Below are positions 26,690-32,228 of a stretch of 32,228 nucleotides of DNA, piece by piece. Position numbers and translations under genes: made by a program. The DNA lies in NCBI GenBank assembly GCA_021806205.1, contig JAJZXX010000135.1:1-32228 (forward strand), read 5' to 3'. The notes under the pieces are model-generated. The model was not told the origin of the DNA and ran no database searches. It saw nothing but the letters and a program-made list of their open reading frames with translations. The stretch is from Bacillota bacterium. GTDB lineage: Bacteria > Bacillota > Sulfobacillia > Sulfobacillales > Sulfobacillaceae. How positions within the stretch are numbered: position 1 is the stretch's first letter; each line of letters begins with the position of its first letter.

Positions 26690-27304
26690 TTAGGTGTTTT
26701 CGACGGCAACGTCCTCACCGCGCTCAAACCGCGCAAACCGACGGATCTGAATTTGCTCGCCCAGGCGAGCGATGTTTTCTTTGATGAGGTCTTCAACCGA
26801 CACATCGGGATTTTTCACAAAGGGTTGTTCCATCAAACAAATCTCTTTGTAGAACTTGTCAATTCGACCTTGAACCATCTTTTCGATGATGGGTTCTGGC
26901 TTCTTTTCATTCAAGGCCTGTTGGCGAAGCACATCCTTTTCCCGTGCAATGCGAGTAGCCGGTACGTCGCTCCGGTTGATATAAAGGGGTTGACTGGCGG
27001 CCACATGTAGGGCTATGTCGTGCGCTAAATTTTTGAAGTCCTGAGTGTTCGCGACAAAGTCCGTTTCGCAGTTTATCTCTAATAGCACCCCGATTCGACC
27101 ACCGGCATGAATGTAACTCTCAACCAGCCCCTCGGTGGTACTTCGCCCAGCCTTTTTGGCGGCCGCTGCCATTCCGCGCTCCCGTAAGATGTCCACCGCT
27201 CGGTTCATGTCACCTTGCGACTCCTCTAACGCGCGCTTGCACTCCATCATGCCCGCACCACTACGATCCCGGAGTGCCTTGACATCTTTTGCCGATATAC
27301 CCAC
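26690..27304 (-). CDS. tsf: Elongation factor Ts (short form)
   Basis: EF-Ts is the nucleotide exchange factor of EF-Tu. The N-terminal UBA-like domain ([20 protein letters not shown]) and the core with [10 protein letters not shown] are present. A C-terminal part with [25 protein letters not shown] and [19 protein letters not shown] follows. At 204 residues it is shorter than the 280-290 of E. coli or B. subtilis and resembles the short thermophile and cyanobacterial form. The start is GTG with GAGGGG upstream. A GNRA-capped hairpin lies just before the binding site. Confidence 0.96.
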   Translation of the reverse strand: MGISAKDVKALRDRSGAGMMECKRALEESQGDMNRAVDILRERGMAAAAKKAGRSTTEGLVESYIHAGGRIGVLLEINCETDFVANTQDFKNLAHDIALHVAASQPLYINRSDVPATRIAREKDVLRQQALNEKKPEPIIEKMVQGRIDKFYKEICLMEQPFVKNPDVSVEDLIKENIARLGEQIQIRRFARFERGEDVAVENT

Positions 27305-27324
27305 CCAACATCCCCCTCGTAAGG

Positions 27325-27346
27325 AAGGCGACCTTTCGGCCGCCTT
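27325..27346 (-). promoter_or_regulatory. GAAA-tetraloop hairpin between rpsB and tsf
   Basis: On the minus strand AAGGCGGCC, loop GAAA and GGTCGCCTT make a 9-bp stem. One pair is G-U on this strand and would be A-C on the other, which supports folding as minus-strand RNA. No T-run follows. It ends about 20 bases before the tsf start and could set the tsf to rpsB ratio or block ribosome access. Confidence 0.5.
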
Positions 27347-27367
27347 AATTCACCATATTAAGGCACA

Positions 27368-28096
27368 CTACTGCGCGACCTCTGAAGCTTCTTCCTGGGC
27401 AGTGCTCCCGGTTTCACCCTGTCGCCCTTCGACCAGGGCATCCGCCATACGAGCCGTCAACAAGCGAACCGCCCGAATCGCGTCGTCATTACCCGGTATC
27501 ACATAGTCGATCTCGTCGGGATCACAGTTAGTGTCCACTATGGCCACAATGGGAATACCCAATTTACGGGCTTCGGTGACGGCAATGTGTTCCTTGCGAG
27601 GGTCTACCACGAATAGCGCCGCAGGTAGATCACGCATTCCCTCAATGCCACCCAAATATTTTTCGAGTTTTTCCTTTTGCCGCGTCAACGAACTTACTTC
27701 TTTTTTCGGAAGTCGCTCCCACTGTCCTTGTGCCTCTTGTTCTTTCAGCTCTGCCAGGCGCTTGACACGGCGCTTAATCGTCTCAAAATTTGTCAACATA
27801 CCGCCAAGCCAGCGTTGATTAACAAAATAATCGCCCGAGCGCCGAGCTTCTTCCGATACCGCTTCTTGGGCCTGCTTTTTCGTGCCAACAAACAGCATCT
27901 TACCACCTTGCATGCCAATTTGGCGGGCAAAGTTATAGGCGTCGTCCACTTTTCTCACGGTTTTTTGTAAATCAATGATGTAAATGCCATTGCGTTCGGT
28001 AAAAATGTACGGTTTCATCTTGGGGTTCCATCGCCGGGTTTGGTGTCCAAAATGGACGCCAGCCTCCAGCAACTGCTTCATCGAAACGACAGACAT
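27368..28096 (-). CDS. rpsB: 30S ribosomal protein S2
   Basis: S2 binds the head-body junction of the small subunit and is needed for S1 docking. The 242 residues include [20 protein letters not shown], the block [31 protein letters not shown] and [29 protein letters not shown] in sequence. The ATG has AGGAGGG seven bases upstream. It is the first gene of the housekeeping block and is driven by the promoter at 28196-28225 with a leader of about 95 bases. Confidence 0.98.
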   Translation of the reverse strand: MSVVSMKQLLEAGVHFGHQTRRWNPKMKPYIFTERNGIYIIDLQKTVRKVDDAYNFARQIGMQGGKMLFVGTKKQAQEAVSEEARRSGDYFVNQRWLGGMLTNFETIKRRVKRLAELKEQEAQGQWERLPKKEVSSLTRQKEKLEKYLGGIEGMRDLPAALFVVDPRKEHIAVTEARKLGIPIVAIVDTNCDPDEIDYVIPGNDDAIRAVRLLTARMADALVEGRQGETGSTAQEEASEVAQ

Positions 28097-28171
28097 GTCT
28101 CACCCTCCTGGTTTCCCTCCGCAGCTCCCTTTCATATCACCAGGCTGGAACTGCGTGCGAGATTAGGCTAC

Positions 28172-28181
28172 TTAAGTACTC
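28172..28181. repeat. 10-bp perfect palindrome in the rpsB leader
   Basis: The sequence AGTACTTAAGTA on the minus strand contains the perfect palindrome TACTTAAGTA, shortly downstream of the predicted rpsB start point. It could be an operator for a dimeric protein or a small RNA feature; chance is not excluded for such a short element. Coordinates are good to within a few bases. Confidence 0.25.
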
Positions 28182-28195
28182 TCAGTGCCTCACGT

Positions 28196-28225
28196 AGTAT
28201 AGCATACCTGGATTTTAGGCTTCAA
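28196..28225 (-). promoter_or_regulatory. rpsB: rpsB operon promoter (extended -10)
   Basis: TTGAAG (28220-28225), an 18-base spacer and TATACT (28196-28201), preceded by TGC, make the best promoter in the window. The -35 overlaps the stop codon of the upstream gene at 28222. Predicted transcription starts about 95 bases before the rpsB ATG. Confidence 0.7.
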
Positions 28226-28683
28226 GCATGCCAGCCACCGATGGTGAGAATGCAGGGCACCGGAATGCTGTCCACTCTTACCCAAAAGCGGACGACCAGG
28301 GAATGAGACAGCGTCTCTTGAATCAGTGTCGGGGTTAAGGTTTGCGCCAGATCCGATCGATTTCCCAAGTCCCGATGAAGGTTGGCGTTCAGCAATCGGT
28401 CGATGGCGTTCGCAAGCTGCACCTGGAGGGACGGTGGGGGAGCGATCGCTGTCCCCCCGACCGATATCCGGATGTCGGATACCAATCGCTTCACTTCTTC
28501 CTGCATCAAAGGGGTCATGGATTTCGTGAGGCTACGCCGAACATGCGGCCACTCTTCCTGAAACCTATTGGCCAATGCGATGCTTAACGGGGCCAGTTGA
28601 CGGACTGGCAGCACAATGTGCAGACCAATCCCATAAACCAAGACCGCCTGAAGCATCAGCATAACGGCAGCGCCAAACCCCAC
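28222..28683 (-). CDS. Hypothetical single-pass membrane protein upstream of rpsB
   Basis: I do not recognise this 153-residue protein. The N-terminus is one strong hydrophobic segment (AAVMLMLQAVLVYGIGLHIVLP), then a soluble, mostly helical part and a C-terminal strand-rich end (LVVRFWVRVDSIPVPCILTIG). A membrane anchor with an external domain is likely. The first normal start is the GTG at 28683, which has no binding site. A perfect AGGAGGG (28717-28723) stands six bases before an in-frame ACG at 28710. That start would add TAKWKRLYA, giving a positively charged cytoplasmic end; an in-frame stop lies just upstream. It ends exactly at the rpsB promoter. Confidence 0.55.
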   Translation of the reverse strand: MGFGAAVMLMLQAVLVYGIGLHIVLPVRQLAPLSIALANRFQEEWPHVRRSLTKSMTPLMQEEVKRLVSDIRISVGGTAIAPPPSLQVQLANAIDRLLNANLHRDLGNRSDLAQTLTPTLIQETLSHSLVVRFWVRVDSIPVPCILTIGGWHA

Positions 28684-29320
28684 CGCATATAGACGCTTCC
28701 ACTTTGCCGTAGCGATCCCTCCTGGTGCGGTCTCCTATCTCCCAGCATCCAATCCTGCAACCCTCCCCATAATATGCCCGTATCACTGCGGACAAGACCG
28801 GGATCCGCGAGGAGTTCCCCCAGAAAGCCACCTCGATGCCATGGCTAGGGGAGCCGTCGGAATACGTCGGCTTTGAGGATGGTGGTGTCCCCATCGAAAA
28901 GTCATACGACTCTTTCGGAGGCAAAATCCTTGAACACCAAGGCAGGGCAGATCAATGCGATTGCGTTTTATAATCCAGAATGGGGACGGTGATCCCCGAC
29001 CTCTTTCGCCGTCGTACAATCCCATCCTAAAATTGTATCAAAAGGGGTCTCAGTGGCGCCGTGCGGGAACTCAAATCCGCCGACAGGAAAGACTTAACTC
29101 ATTTATGTTCGCCTGAATGAAATCCTTGCCCAAGGGTTACCAACAGTGACACACTTTTATTGTCGACGGTACCGCTCAATTCCACAAATGGTCGAAGTAC
29201 TGTCTATGACATTCCCACCCTCAATAGGGCGGACATCTTTATGGGGATTATGGCCTAGGATCTCCATAGCCGCATGGGTGCGCTGCAATGCTTTACCAGA
29301 ATCGGCCGTAAAGCCCTCCC
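28684..29320. other. Mostly gene-free stretch with possible relic
   Basis: Between the membrane protein and the IS region there is no complete gene. A plus-strand open frame (28773-28973) without a start reads like a protein fragment (KTGIREEFPQKATSMPWLG, then SEYVGFEDGGVPIEK and SYDSFGGKILEHQ). I cannot name its family. Frames on the other strand over the same area look like shadows of it. From about 28980 to 29320 I see nothing codable. Confidence 0.4.
28773..28973 (+). pseudogene. Possible C-terminal gene remnant of unknown family
   Basis: A 66-codon open frame bounded by stops has natural-looking protein composition (EEFPQKATSMPWLGEPSEYV, followed by GFEDGGVPIEKSYDSFGGK). There is no start codon with a binding site. 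If real, it is the tail of a decayed gene whose front was lost when the accessory region was rearranged. The family is not recognised. Confidence 0.3.
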
Positions 29321-29390
29321 CTGCCGGAGTTCCGCAGCGGCACCCGCCTTTAGGCGTGGGGATATCAGCCCGTTGGCCCGTGAGGGCCAA
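29321..29390 (+). repeat. Three tandem hairpins before IS200/IS605 tnpA (element end and/or omega-RNA-like remnant)
   Basis: Three short stems stand in a row: CTGcCGG-AGTT-CCGCAG (29321-29337), CCCGCC-TTTA-GGCGtGG (29343-29359) and the perfect TTGGCCC-GTGA-GGGCCAA (29373-29390). IS200/IS605 elements carry subterminal imperfect hairpins that TnpA binds. The CCCGCCTTTAGGCGTGGGG type resembles the right ends and guide-RNA 3' parts of TnpB-bearing elements. This may be the left end of the element or a relic of the right end of a second copy. Confidence 0.5.
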
Positions 29391-29440
29391 AAGGTCTTCA
29401 AGGTTTTGTGTTAGACGCCATCGCGCCGTATAATATCCGT

Positions 29441-29833
29441 ATGGTCTACAAATCCAATCACAACGTCGTGTATTCTTGCAAATATCATGTGGTCTGGTGC
29501 CCGAAGTATCGGCGCAGGGTCTTGGTGCAGAACGTGGATGAACGACTCAAAGCGATCATTCACCAGGTGGCGGAGGAACGGGCTGTGGCGGTGATCGAAA
29601 TGGAGGTCGTGCCGGATCATGTCCATCTGCTTGTCGAGGTCGATCCGCAGTATGGCATCCATCGCTTTGTGAAACAGGTCAAAGCCCGATCCTCCCGGCT
29701 CTTGCGCCAAGAGTTTCCGTGGCTGAGAAGTCGCTTGCCGAGCTTGTGGACGAATTCCTATTTTGTTTCCACGGTGGGAGGTGCTCCGCTTGCCGTCATC
29801 AAGCAATACATTGAAAACCAAAAATCGGTCTAA
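29441..29833 (+). CDS. tnpA: IS200/IS605-family transposase TnpA (HUH, Y1)
   Basis: This small single-strand transposase cuts and rejoins element ends through a tyrosine. The 130-residue protein is full length and intact, with CKYHVVWCPKYRRRVL near the N-terminus. The metal-binding DHVHLLVEV (His60 and His62) and the catalytic Tyr123 in IKQYIENQ are present. The ATG at 29441 is preferred over an in-frame start 11 codons earlier. It is the only gene of the element that looks functional. TnpB begins in its last bases in another frame. Confidence 0.93.
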   Translation: MVYKSNHNVVYSCKYHVVWCPKYRRRVLVQNVDERLKAIIHQVAEERAVAVIEMEVVPDHVHLLVEVDPQYGIHRFVKQVKARSSRLLRQEFPWLRSRLPSLWTNSYFVSTVGGAPLAVIKQYIENQKSV

Positions 29834-30418
29834 CCGCCGCAAAAAAGGCACCCCTTCATTCGTCTGCGAGATTCCCTTGCGAGTGACGCCCGCGCAGGAG
29901 GGATTGTTGCAGAGGCGCTTCGAGGTCGCGCGACAACTCTACAACGCGTTGCTCGGTGAAGTCCTCCGACGCATGGGCTTGCTCAAGCAATCGCCATGGC
30001 CCGCAAGGCCGTGGACTTCACCGAAGCAGCCCTCTCGCAGTACGCCACGCAGATCCATCACGCATGGATTGGCGATCATGTCGATGCGGTCATCGGCCAG
30101 ACGCTCACGAAGCGGGCATTCCAAGCCGTCAACCGAATGGCCCTCGGCCAAGCCAAAAAGGTCCGGTTCAAAGGGAAGCGGGGGCTCCATCAGATCGGCA
30201 GTCTGGAAGGGAAGTCTAACCAAGCGGGCTTGCGCTGGCGCGAGAACGCCCTGCATTGGGGATCCATCCTTCTGCCGATAAAGAAAGGGGCCGATCGCGA
30301 CCCCGTTATCGCTGAGGGCCTAGCGCACCGCATCAAATACGTCCGACTCGTGCGACGCATCGTCAAAGGCCGTCTGCAGTGGGTTGCCCAGTTGGTTTGT
30401 GAAGGTTTTCCGACCGAA
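29811..30418 (+). pseudogene. tnpB: TnpB (IS605 RNA-guided nuclease) remnant: frameshifted, internally deleted, truncated
   Basis: TnpB blocks are readable in two frames. In the first are VCEIPLRVTPAQEGLLQRRF and EVARQLYNALLGEVLRRMGL up to about 29985. A frame shift follows, then WIGDHVDAVIGQTLTKRAFQ, then AKKVRFKGKRGLHQIGS, EGKSNQAGLRWRENALHWG and KYVRLVRRIVKGRLQWVAQ up to LVCEG. About 20 codons seem missing at the shift. Homology ends near 30412-30420, just before the first RuvC Asp motif, so no catalytic residue is left. The likely start is TTG at 29811, overlapping tnpA by 23 bases. It is not a working nuclease. Confidence 0.9.
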
Positions 30419-30421
30419 TCA

Positions 30422-30631
30422 ATCCCCCAACAGCCCGGCTGGGAGCATTCCCGCCGCGAGCATCAACGCATATCCCGAGGTGAACCACTGGAGATCCGAT
30501 TCAGACGCATGCAGTGCAGAGGCAAGTGTGGGTAGCGCGACATTCAAGATCGTTCCGTCCAAGCCCACTGCCAGGACCGCTAGCGTGATGGCCCCCAGTG
30601 CCCACCATTTCCGTGAACCACGCAATTTCAT
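30422..30631 (-). pseudogene. N-terminal fragment of an EmrB/QacA (DHA2) MFS exporter
   Basis: The first 70 residues of a 14-helix drug exporter are present: GAITLAVLAVGLDGTILNVALPTLA, with the DGTILNVALP signature of helix 1, then WFTSGYALMLAAGMLPAGLLGD. It breaks inside motif A (normally continuing DRxGRR) exactly where TnpB sequence begins on the other strand; a stop follows at once. The ATG at 30631 (MKLRGSRKWW) has GGTGG eight bases upstream. A further start (GTG at 30643) is possible. The gene is dead; the rest of it is not in the window. Confidence 0.85.
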
Positions 30632-30705
30632 GATAGCGACCACCGTTTTATTGTCACTTGAAAAGGAGAGTCACATCATTTTAAAACTACCATGCTTTTT
30701 TCTTC

Positions 30706-30711
30706 TGTCAA
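30706..30711 (-). promoter_or_regulatory. Consensus -35 (TTGACA) before the MFS fragment
   Basis: A perfect TTGACA lies about 75 bases before the fragment's ATG. No good -10 stands at 16-18 bases: TAGTTT is at 16, and TTTTAA and TAAAAT are too far. It may be the former exporter's promoter, decayed or regulator-dependent. Confidence 0.3.
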
Positions 30712-30739
30712 CGGCACAGCTCAGGCACCAACAGCAATT

Positions 30740-31000
30740 TAGGCCAGTCTGACTAAAACCCTAAGATGTCCATGAGGGCGTTAACGACGACTCACCGAGT
30801 GAGAAAACAGCCAGTGCCAAATATCGTGCGCGATGGAAGGTTGCCCCTTCATCCTGGCGATCCTATTCGGGGCGAGTGTTTCCAGACAAGATGGGAGCCA
30901 TAGACTGGGTATGGTAATAGAATGTTTTAGTCAAACTTACCCGGGATGAGATAAATCCTTAACTTTTTTACTGTGCTTGTGGGTACATTGATCCCGTAAT
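30740..31000. other. Gene-free stretch
   Basis: No gene is supported on either strand. A weak 5-bp stem CTCAC-CGA-GTGAG lies at 30791-30803. The base composition becomes visibly more AT-rich from about 30.6 kb onward. Confidence 0.4.
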
Positions 31001-31024
31001 AAAAAGGCCCCGCATGAGCGAGGC
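31001..31024 (-). terminator. Rho-independent terminator
   Basis: GCCTCGC, loop TCAT and GCGGGGC form a 7-bp stem (one G-U pair on this strand) followed by CTTTTTATT. It is the clearest intrinsic terminator in the window. Its strand implies transcription from the right, although no obvious protein gene ends here. Confidence 0.75.
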
Positions 31025-31131
31025 GATGGTGTTACTCTTTTGGGTGAGATTTCACAATAGCCCTTATTTATGGAAGTAGTTGTACCCCATCGAGCAGGAG
31101 AGTACTCAACGTTATGTCCATATAGGCTATT
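31001..31131 (-). ncRNA. Candidate structured small RNA ending in an intrinsic terminator
   Basis: On the minus strand nested stems are formed. P1 is AATAGCC (31131-31125) with GGCTATT (31062-31056). P2 is TATGGA (31122-31117) with TCCATA (31074-31069). P3 is GTTG (31110-31107) with CAAC (31082-31079), extended by TAC/GTA after a 2-base bulge. A hairpin GTGA-AATC-TCAC (31055-31044) and the terminator at 31001-31024 follow. An 88-codon frame covers the same bases but has no binding site and would have to read the terminator. No known riboswitch class was recognised. The nearest downstream gene is 370 bases away, so a free sRNA is more likely than a leader. The 5' end and promoter were not located. 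Confidence 0.4.
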
Positions 31132-31378
31132 TTTGCCCATCCCGCCAAAAAGAGCTAAAAAAAGCAGGCTATACTTCAAGTCTACATGGGGCCCCGCCGA
31201 CATTTAAACAAAAACATACGCTAATACATTTATTGGAATGAGGATTCGGTTTTCTCCTACGCTAGAAGTTCCAAGAAACATGGAGAAACGCGGTATATAT
31301 ACACCACATTCCGGATATTCATTCGTATTTATGTGGCAATCGATCTTGCGCTATTGCCCCCGTTAACGACACAAGTTC
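31132..31378. other. AT-rich stretch without supported gene
   Basis: No gene is supported. The stretch contains the palindrome GGGGCCCC near 31189-31196 and AT-rich runs that could hold the promoter of the candidate RNA, but no convincing -35/-10 pair was found. Confidence 0.35.
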
Positions 31379-31858
31379 TCAGAGAGATGACGAACGTAAC
31401 TTTCCTTGTGCAATTTCCCGAATTAAATCAGTCAACAATTCCGAAGCCTGTAAGTGTTCCTGCAAAGTATCTTGTTGGTCGTATTCAAAAAAATCAAGTA
31501 TGTGCCCTATTGCTTCTGAATTGGCATCACATTTTTTACTCCAAGCGGCTATGCAGATCAATGGAAATGCAGTTTGCTCTATTTCTCCATTTTCAACCAT
31601 AGATAAAATCGCGGCTCTATTACGAGGATTAATAATATTTGCCGACTCTGCAAGAGTCATGGCACTTTTACGTGTCAAATTAAAGGAGCCGAGTGCCCGT
31701 CTTGCAAGTTTTATTACGTCGAGACAGTCCCAGTTCTGTGCGTCATTCCAAACGTAAACAAAACCGCGTTTCATTGTTGGACACCTACATTCCATAGCAC
31801 TAGCGAGTGCTATGGTATTCCATAACCCGACGGTTATCCCAAACCTTACGGCCGACAT
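31379..31858 (-). CDS. Hypothetical protein, probably 5'-truncated or with lost start
   Basis: The family is not recognised. The 159-residue reading from the ATG at 31858 looks natural: mixed helices, conserved-looking WNDAQNWDCLDVIKLARRAL, SFNLTRKSAMTLAESANIIN, MVENGEIEQTAFPLICIAAW and an acidic end HILDFFEYDQQDTLQEHLQA. There are no membrane segments. The same frame remains open and protein-like for another 57 codons upstream (to 32029; RRLSCILESVRTRISPHLCD and KTYLLKRVESCYKAACTSYS), with no ATG, GTG or TTG. The gene may therefore have lost its start, or been joined here by rearrangement. Composition is AT-richer than the core block. Confidence 0.5.
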   Translation of the reverse strand: MSAVRFGITVGLWNTIALASAMECRCPTMKRGFVYVWNDAQNWDCLDVIKLARRALGSFNLTRKSAMTLAESANIINPRNRAAILSMVENGEIEQTAFPLICIAAWSKKCDANSEAIGHILDFFEYDQQDTLQEHLQASELLTDLIREIAQGKLRSSSL

Positions 31859-32102
31859 ATCATCGAGATTCTGTAACGCATTTCTGGTATTAGAATAACT
31901 AGTACACGCTGCTTTATAGCAACTTTCAACTCGTTTCAGGAGGTACGTCTTGTCACATAAGTGCGGGGAAATCCTAGTGCGAACACTCTCCAGAATACAA
32001 CTCAGTCTCCGCAGGTAAACATTGGCACCTCAGCGATTTTCGCTAATAAAGTCAGAATTGTCACGCAAAGGACTTTCCCTGGCGATGTCGAACTGATCCC
32101 TT

Positions 32103-32228
32103 ATGGGTATGAAAACACGGACCGCCGGCGAGGTCGAGCTGGCGCAAGATCCTAATACCTTTCCGAATAGCGGCTTGAGTCTGGCCGTCCGGTGGCTGGC
32201 TGACCGTGTCAACTGGCTCGCGGTGGTG
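32103..32228 (+). CDS. Start of an unidentified gene running off the window
   Basis: An open frame from the ATG at 32103 (or 32109) continues to the window end. It gives 42 residues beginning MGMKTRTAGEVELAQDPNTF and continuing PNSGLSLAVRWLADRVNWLA. It is protein-like with GC-rich third positions, unlike the AT-rich DNA to its left. The family is not identified; a transposase N-terminus is possible but unproven. The binding site is weak. Confidence 0.45.
   Translation, partial: MGMKTRTAGEVELAQDPNTFPNSGLSLAVRWLADRVNWLAVV

Noticed and set aside
26668-26805. Longer pyrH start overlapping tsf
   Set aside because: The extension is antisense-like shadow of tsf and lacks family similarity; the GTG at 26667 has a strong binding site.
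29146-29433. Plus-strand 95-codon frame and overlapping minus-strand 77-codon frame before tnpA
   Set aside because: The bases are explained by the three tandem hairpins and there is no homology that I can see.
30937-31203. 88-codon minus-strand frame
   Set aside because: It has no ribosome binding site, runs through a strong intrinsic terminator, and its bases are better explained by paired RNA stems; kept only as an alternative reading of the candidate RNA.
31333-31602. 89-codon plus-strand frame
   Set aside because: It lies antisense to the more protein-like minus-strand hypothetical gene and has no binding site.
31950-32018. Plus-strand 22-codon frame after a perfect AGGAGGT (31938-31944) with TTG start
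   Set aside because: It is too short to judge, opposite the long minus-strand frame, and has no recognisable features; the binding site may be chance.
1-32228. CRISPR arrays, tRNA or rRNA genes, prophage genes
   Set aside because: No regularly spaced repeats, cloverleaf-like sequences or phage structural genes were noticed on reading both strands; a dedicated scan was not possible.

Overview
The window carries a long, almost unbroken minus-strand housekeeping block of a Gram-positive-type genome (about 1.4-28.1 kb), flanked on both sides by accessory DNA. The PolC-type replicase, the rpsB-tsf-pyrH-frr-uppS-cdsA-dxr-rseP-ispG-proS-polC-nusA-rnpM-L7Ae-infB-rbfA-nrnA-truB-ribF-rpsO-pnp order and the YtvI-type membrane protein point to a Firmicute. 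The GC-rich bias, frequent GTG/TTG starts, short EF-Ts and archaeal-type prolyl-tRNA synthetase fit a deep-branching acidophilic or thermophilic lineage such as Sulfobacillus. The genus is an inference from gene order and protein style only.

Layout in the direction of transcription (right to left). A TATACT promoter with an extended -10 at about 28.2 kb starts rpsB-tsf-pyrH-frr (translation and UMP kinase). It continues through uppS, cdsA, a YtvI/PerM-family membrane protein, dxr, rseP and ispG (undecaprenyl and isoprenoid precursors, CDP-diacylglycerol, site-2 protease). Then come proS, a family 2 glycosyltransferase, polC and an MFS transporter. A second promoter plus a terminator-like leader hairpin at about 11.8-11.9 kb precedes nusA-rnpM-L7Ae-infB-rbfA-nrnA-truB-ribF. 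A third promoter at about 4.3 kb, which would give a nearly leaderless mRNA, drives a 76-residue unknown protein, rpsO and pnp. Most junctions are ATGA-type overlaps or gaps under 40 bases, so translational coupling is likely. All three promoters share the core TGCTAT. The usual rimP is absent in front of nusA; an MFS gene and a short leader stand in its place.

Left edge (1-1.4 kb): a frameshifted, truncated Tn3-family transposase relic and a gene-free stretch lie next to the 3' end of pnp. Right edge (28.2-32.2 kb): an unrecognised single-pass membrane protein, a possible relic on the plus strand, and an IS200/IS605 element with an intact TnpA but a frameshifted TnpB that stops just before its RuvC nuclease part. 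TnpB is joined to a fragment of an EmrB/QacA-type MFS exporter. Beyond this lies AT-richer DNA with a candidate structured RNA ending in a clear intrinsic terminator, a long open frame without a normal start codon, and a gene that runs off the end.

Most of the window is conserved core. The parts that deserve a second look are the candidate RNA at 31.0-31.13 kb, the stacked hairpins in front of tnpA, the nusA leader, the L7Ae/infB overlap and the shared promoter motif. No CRISPR array, tRNA or rRNA was found, and no complete new defence or mobile system is evident.
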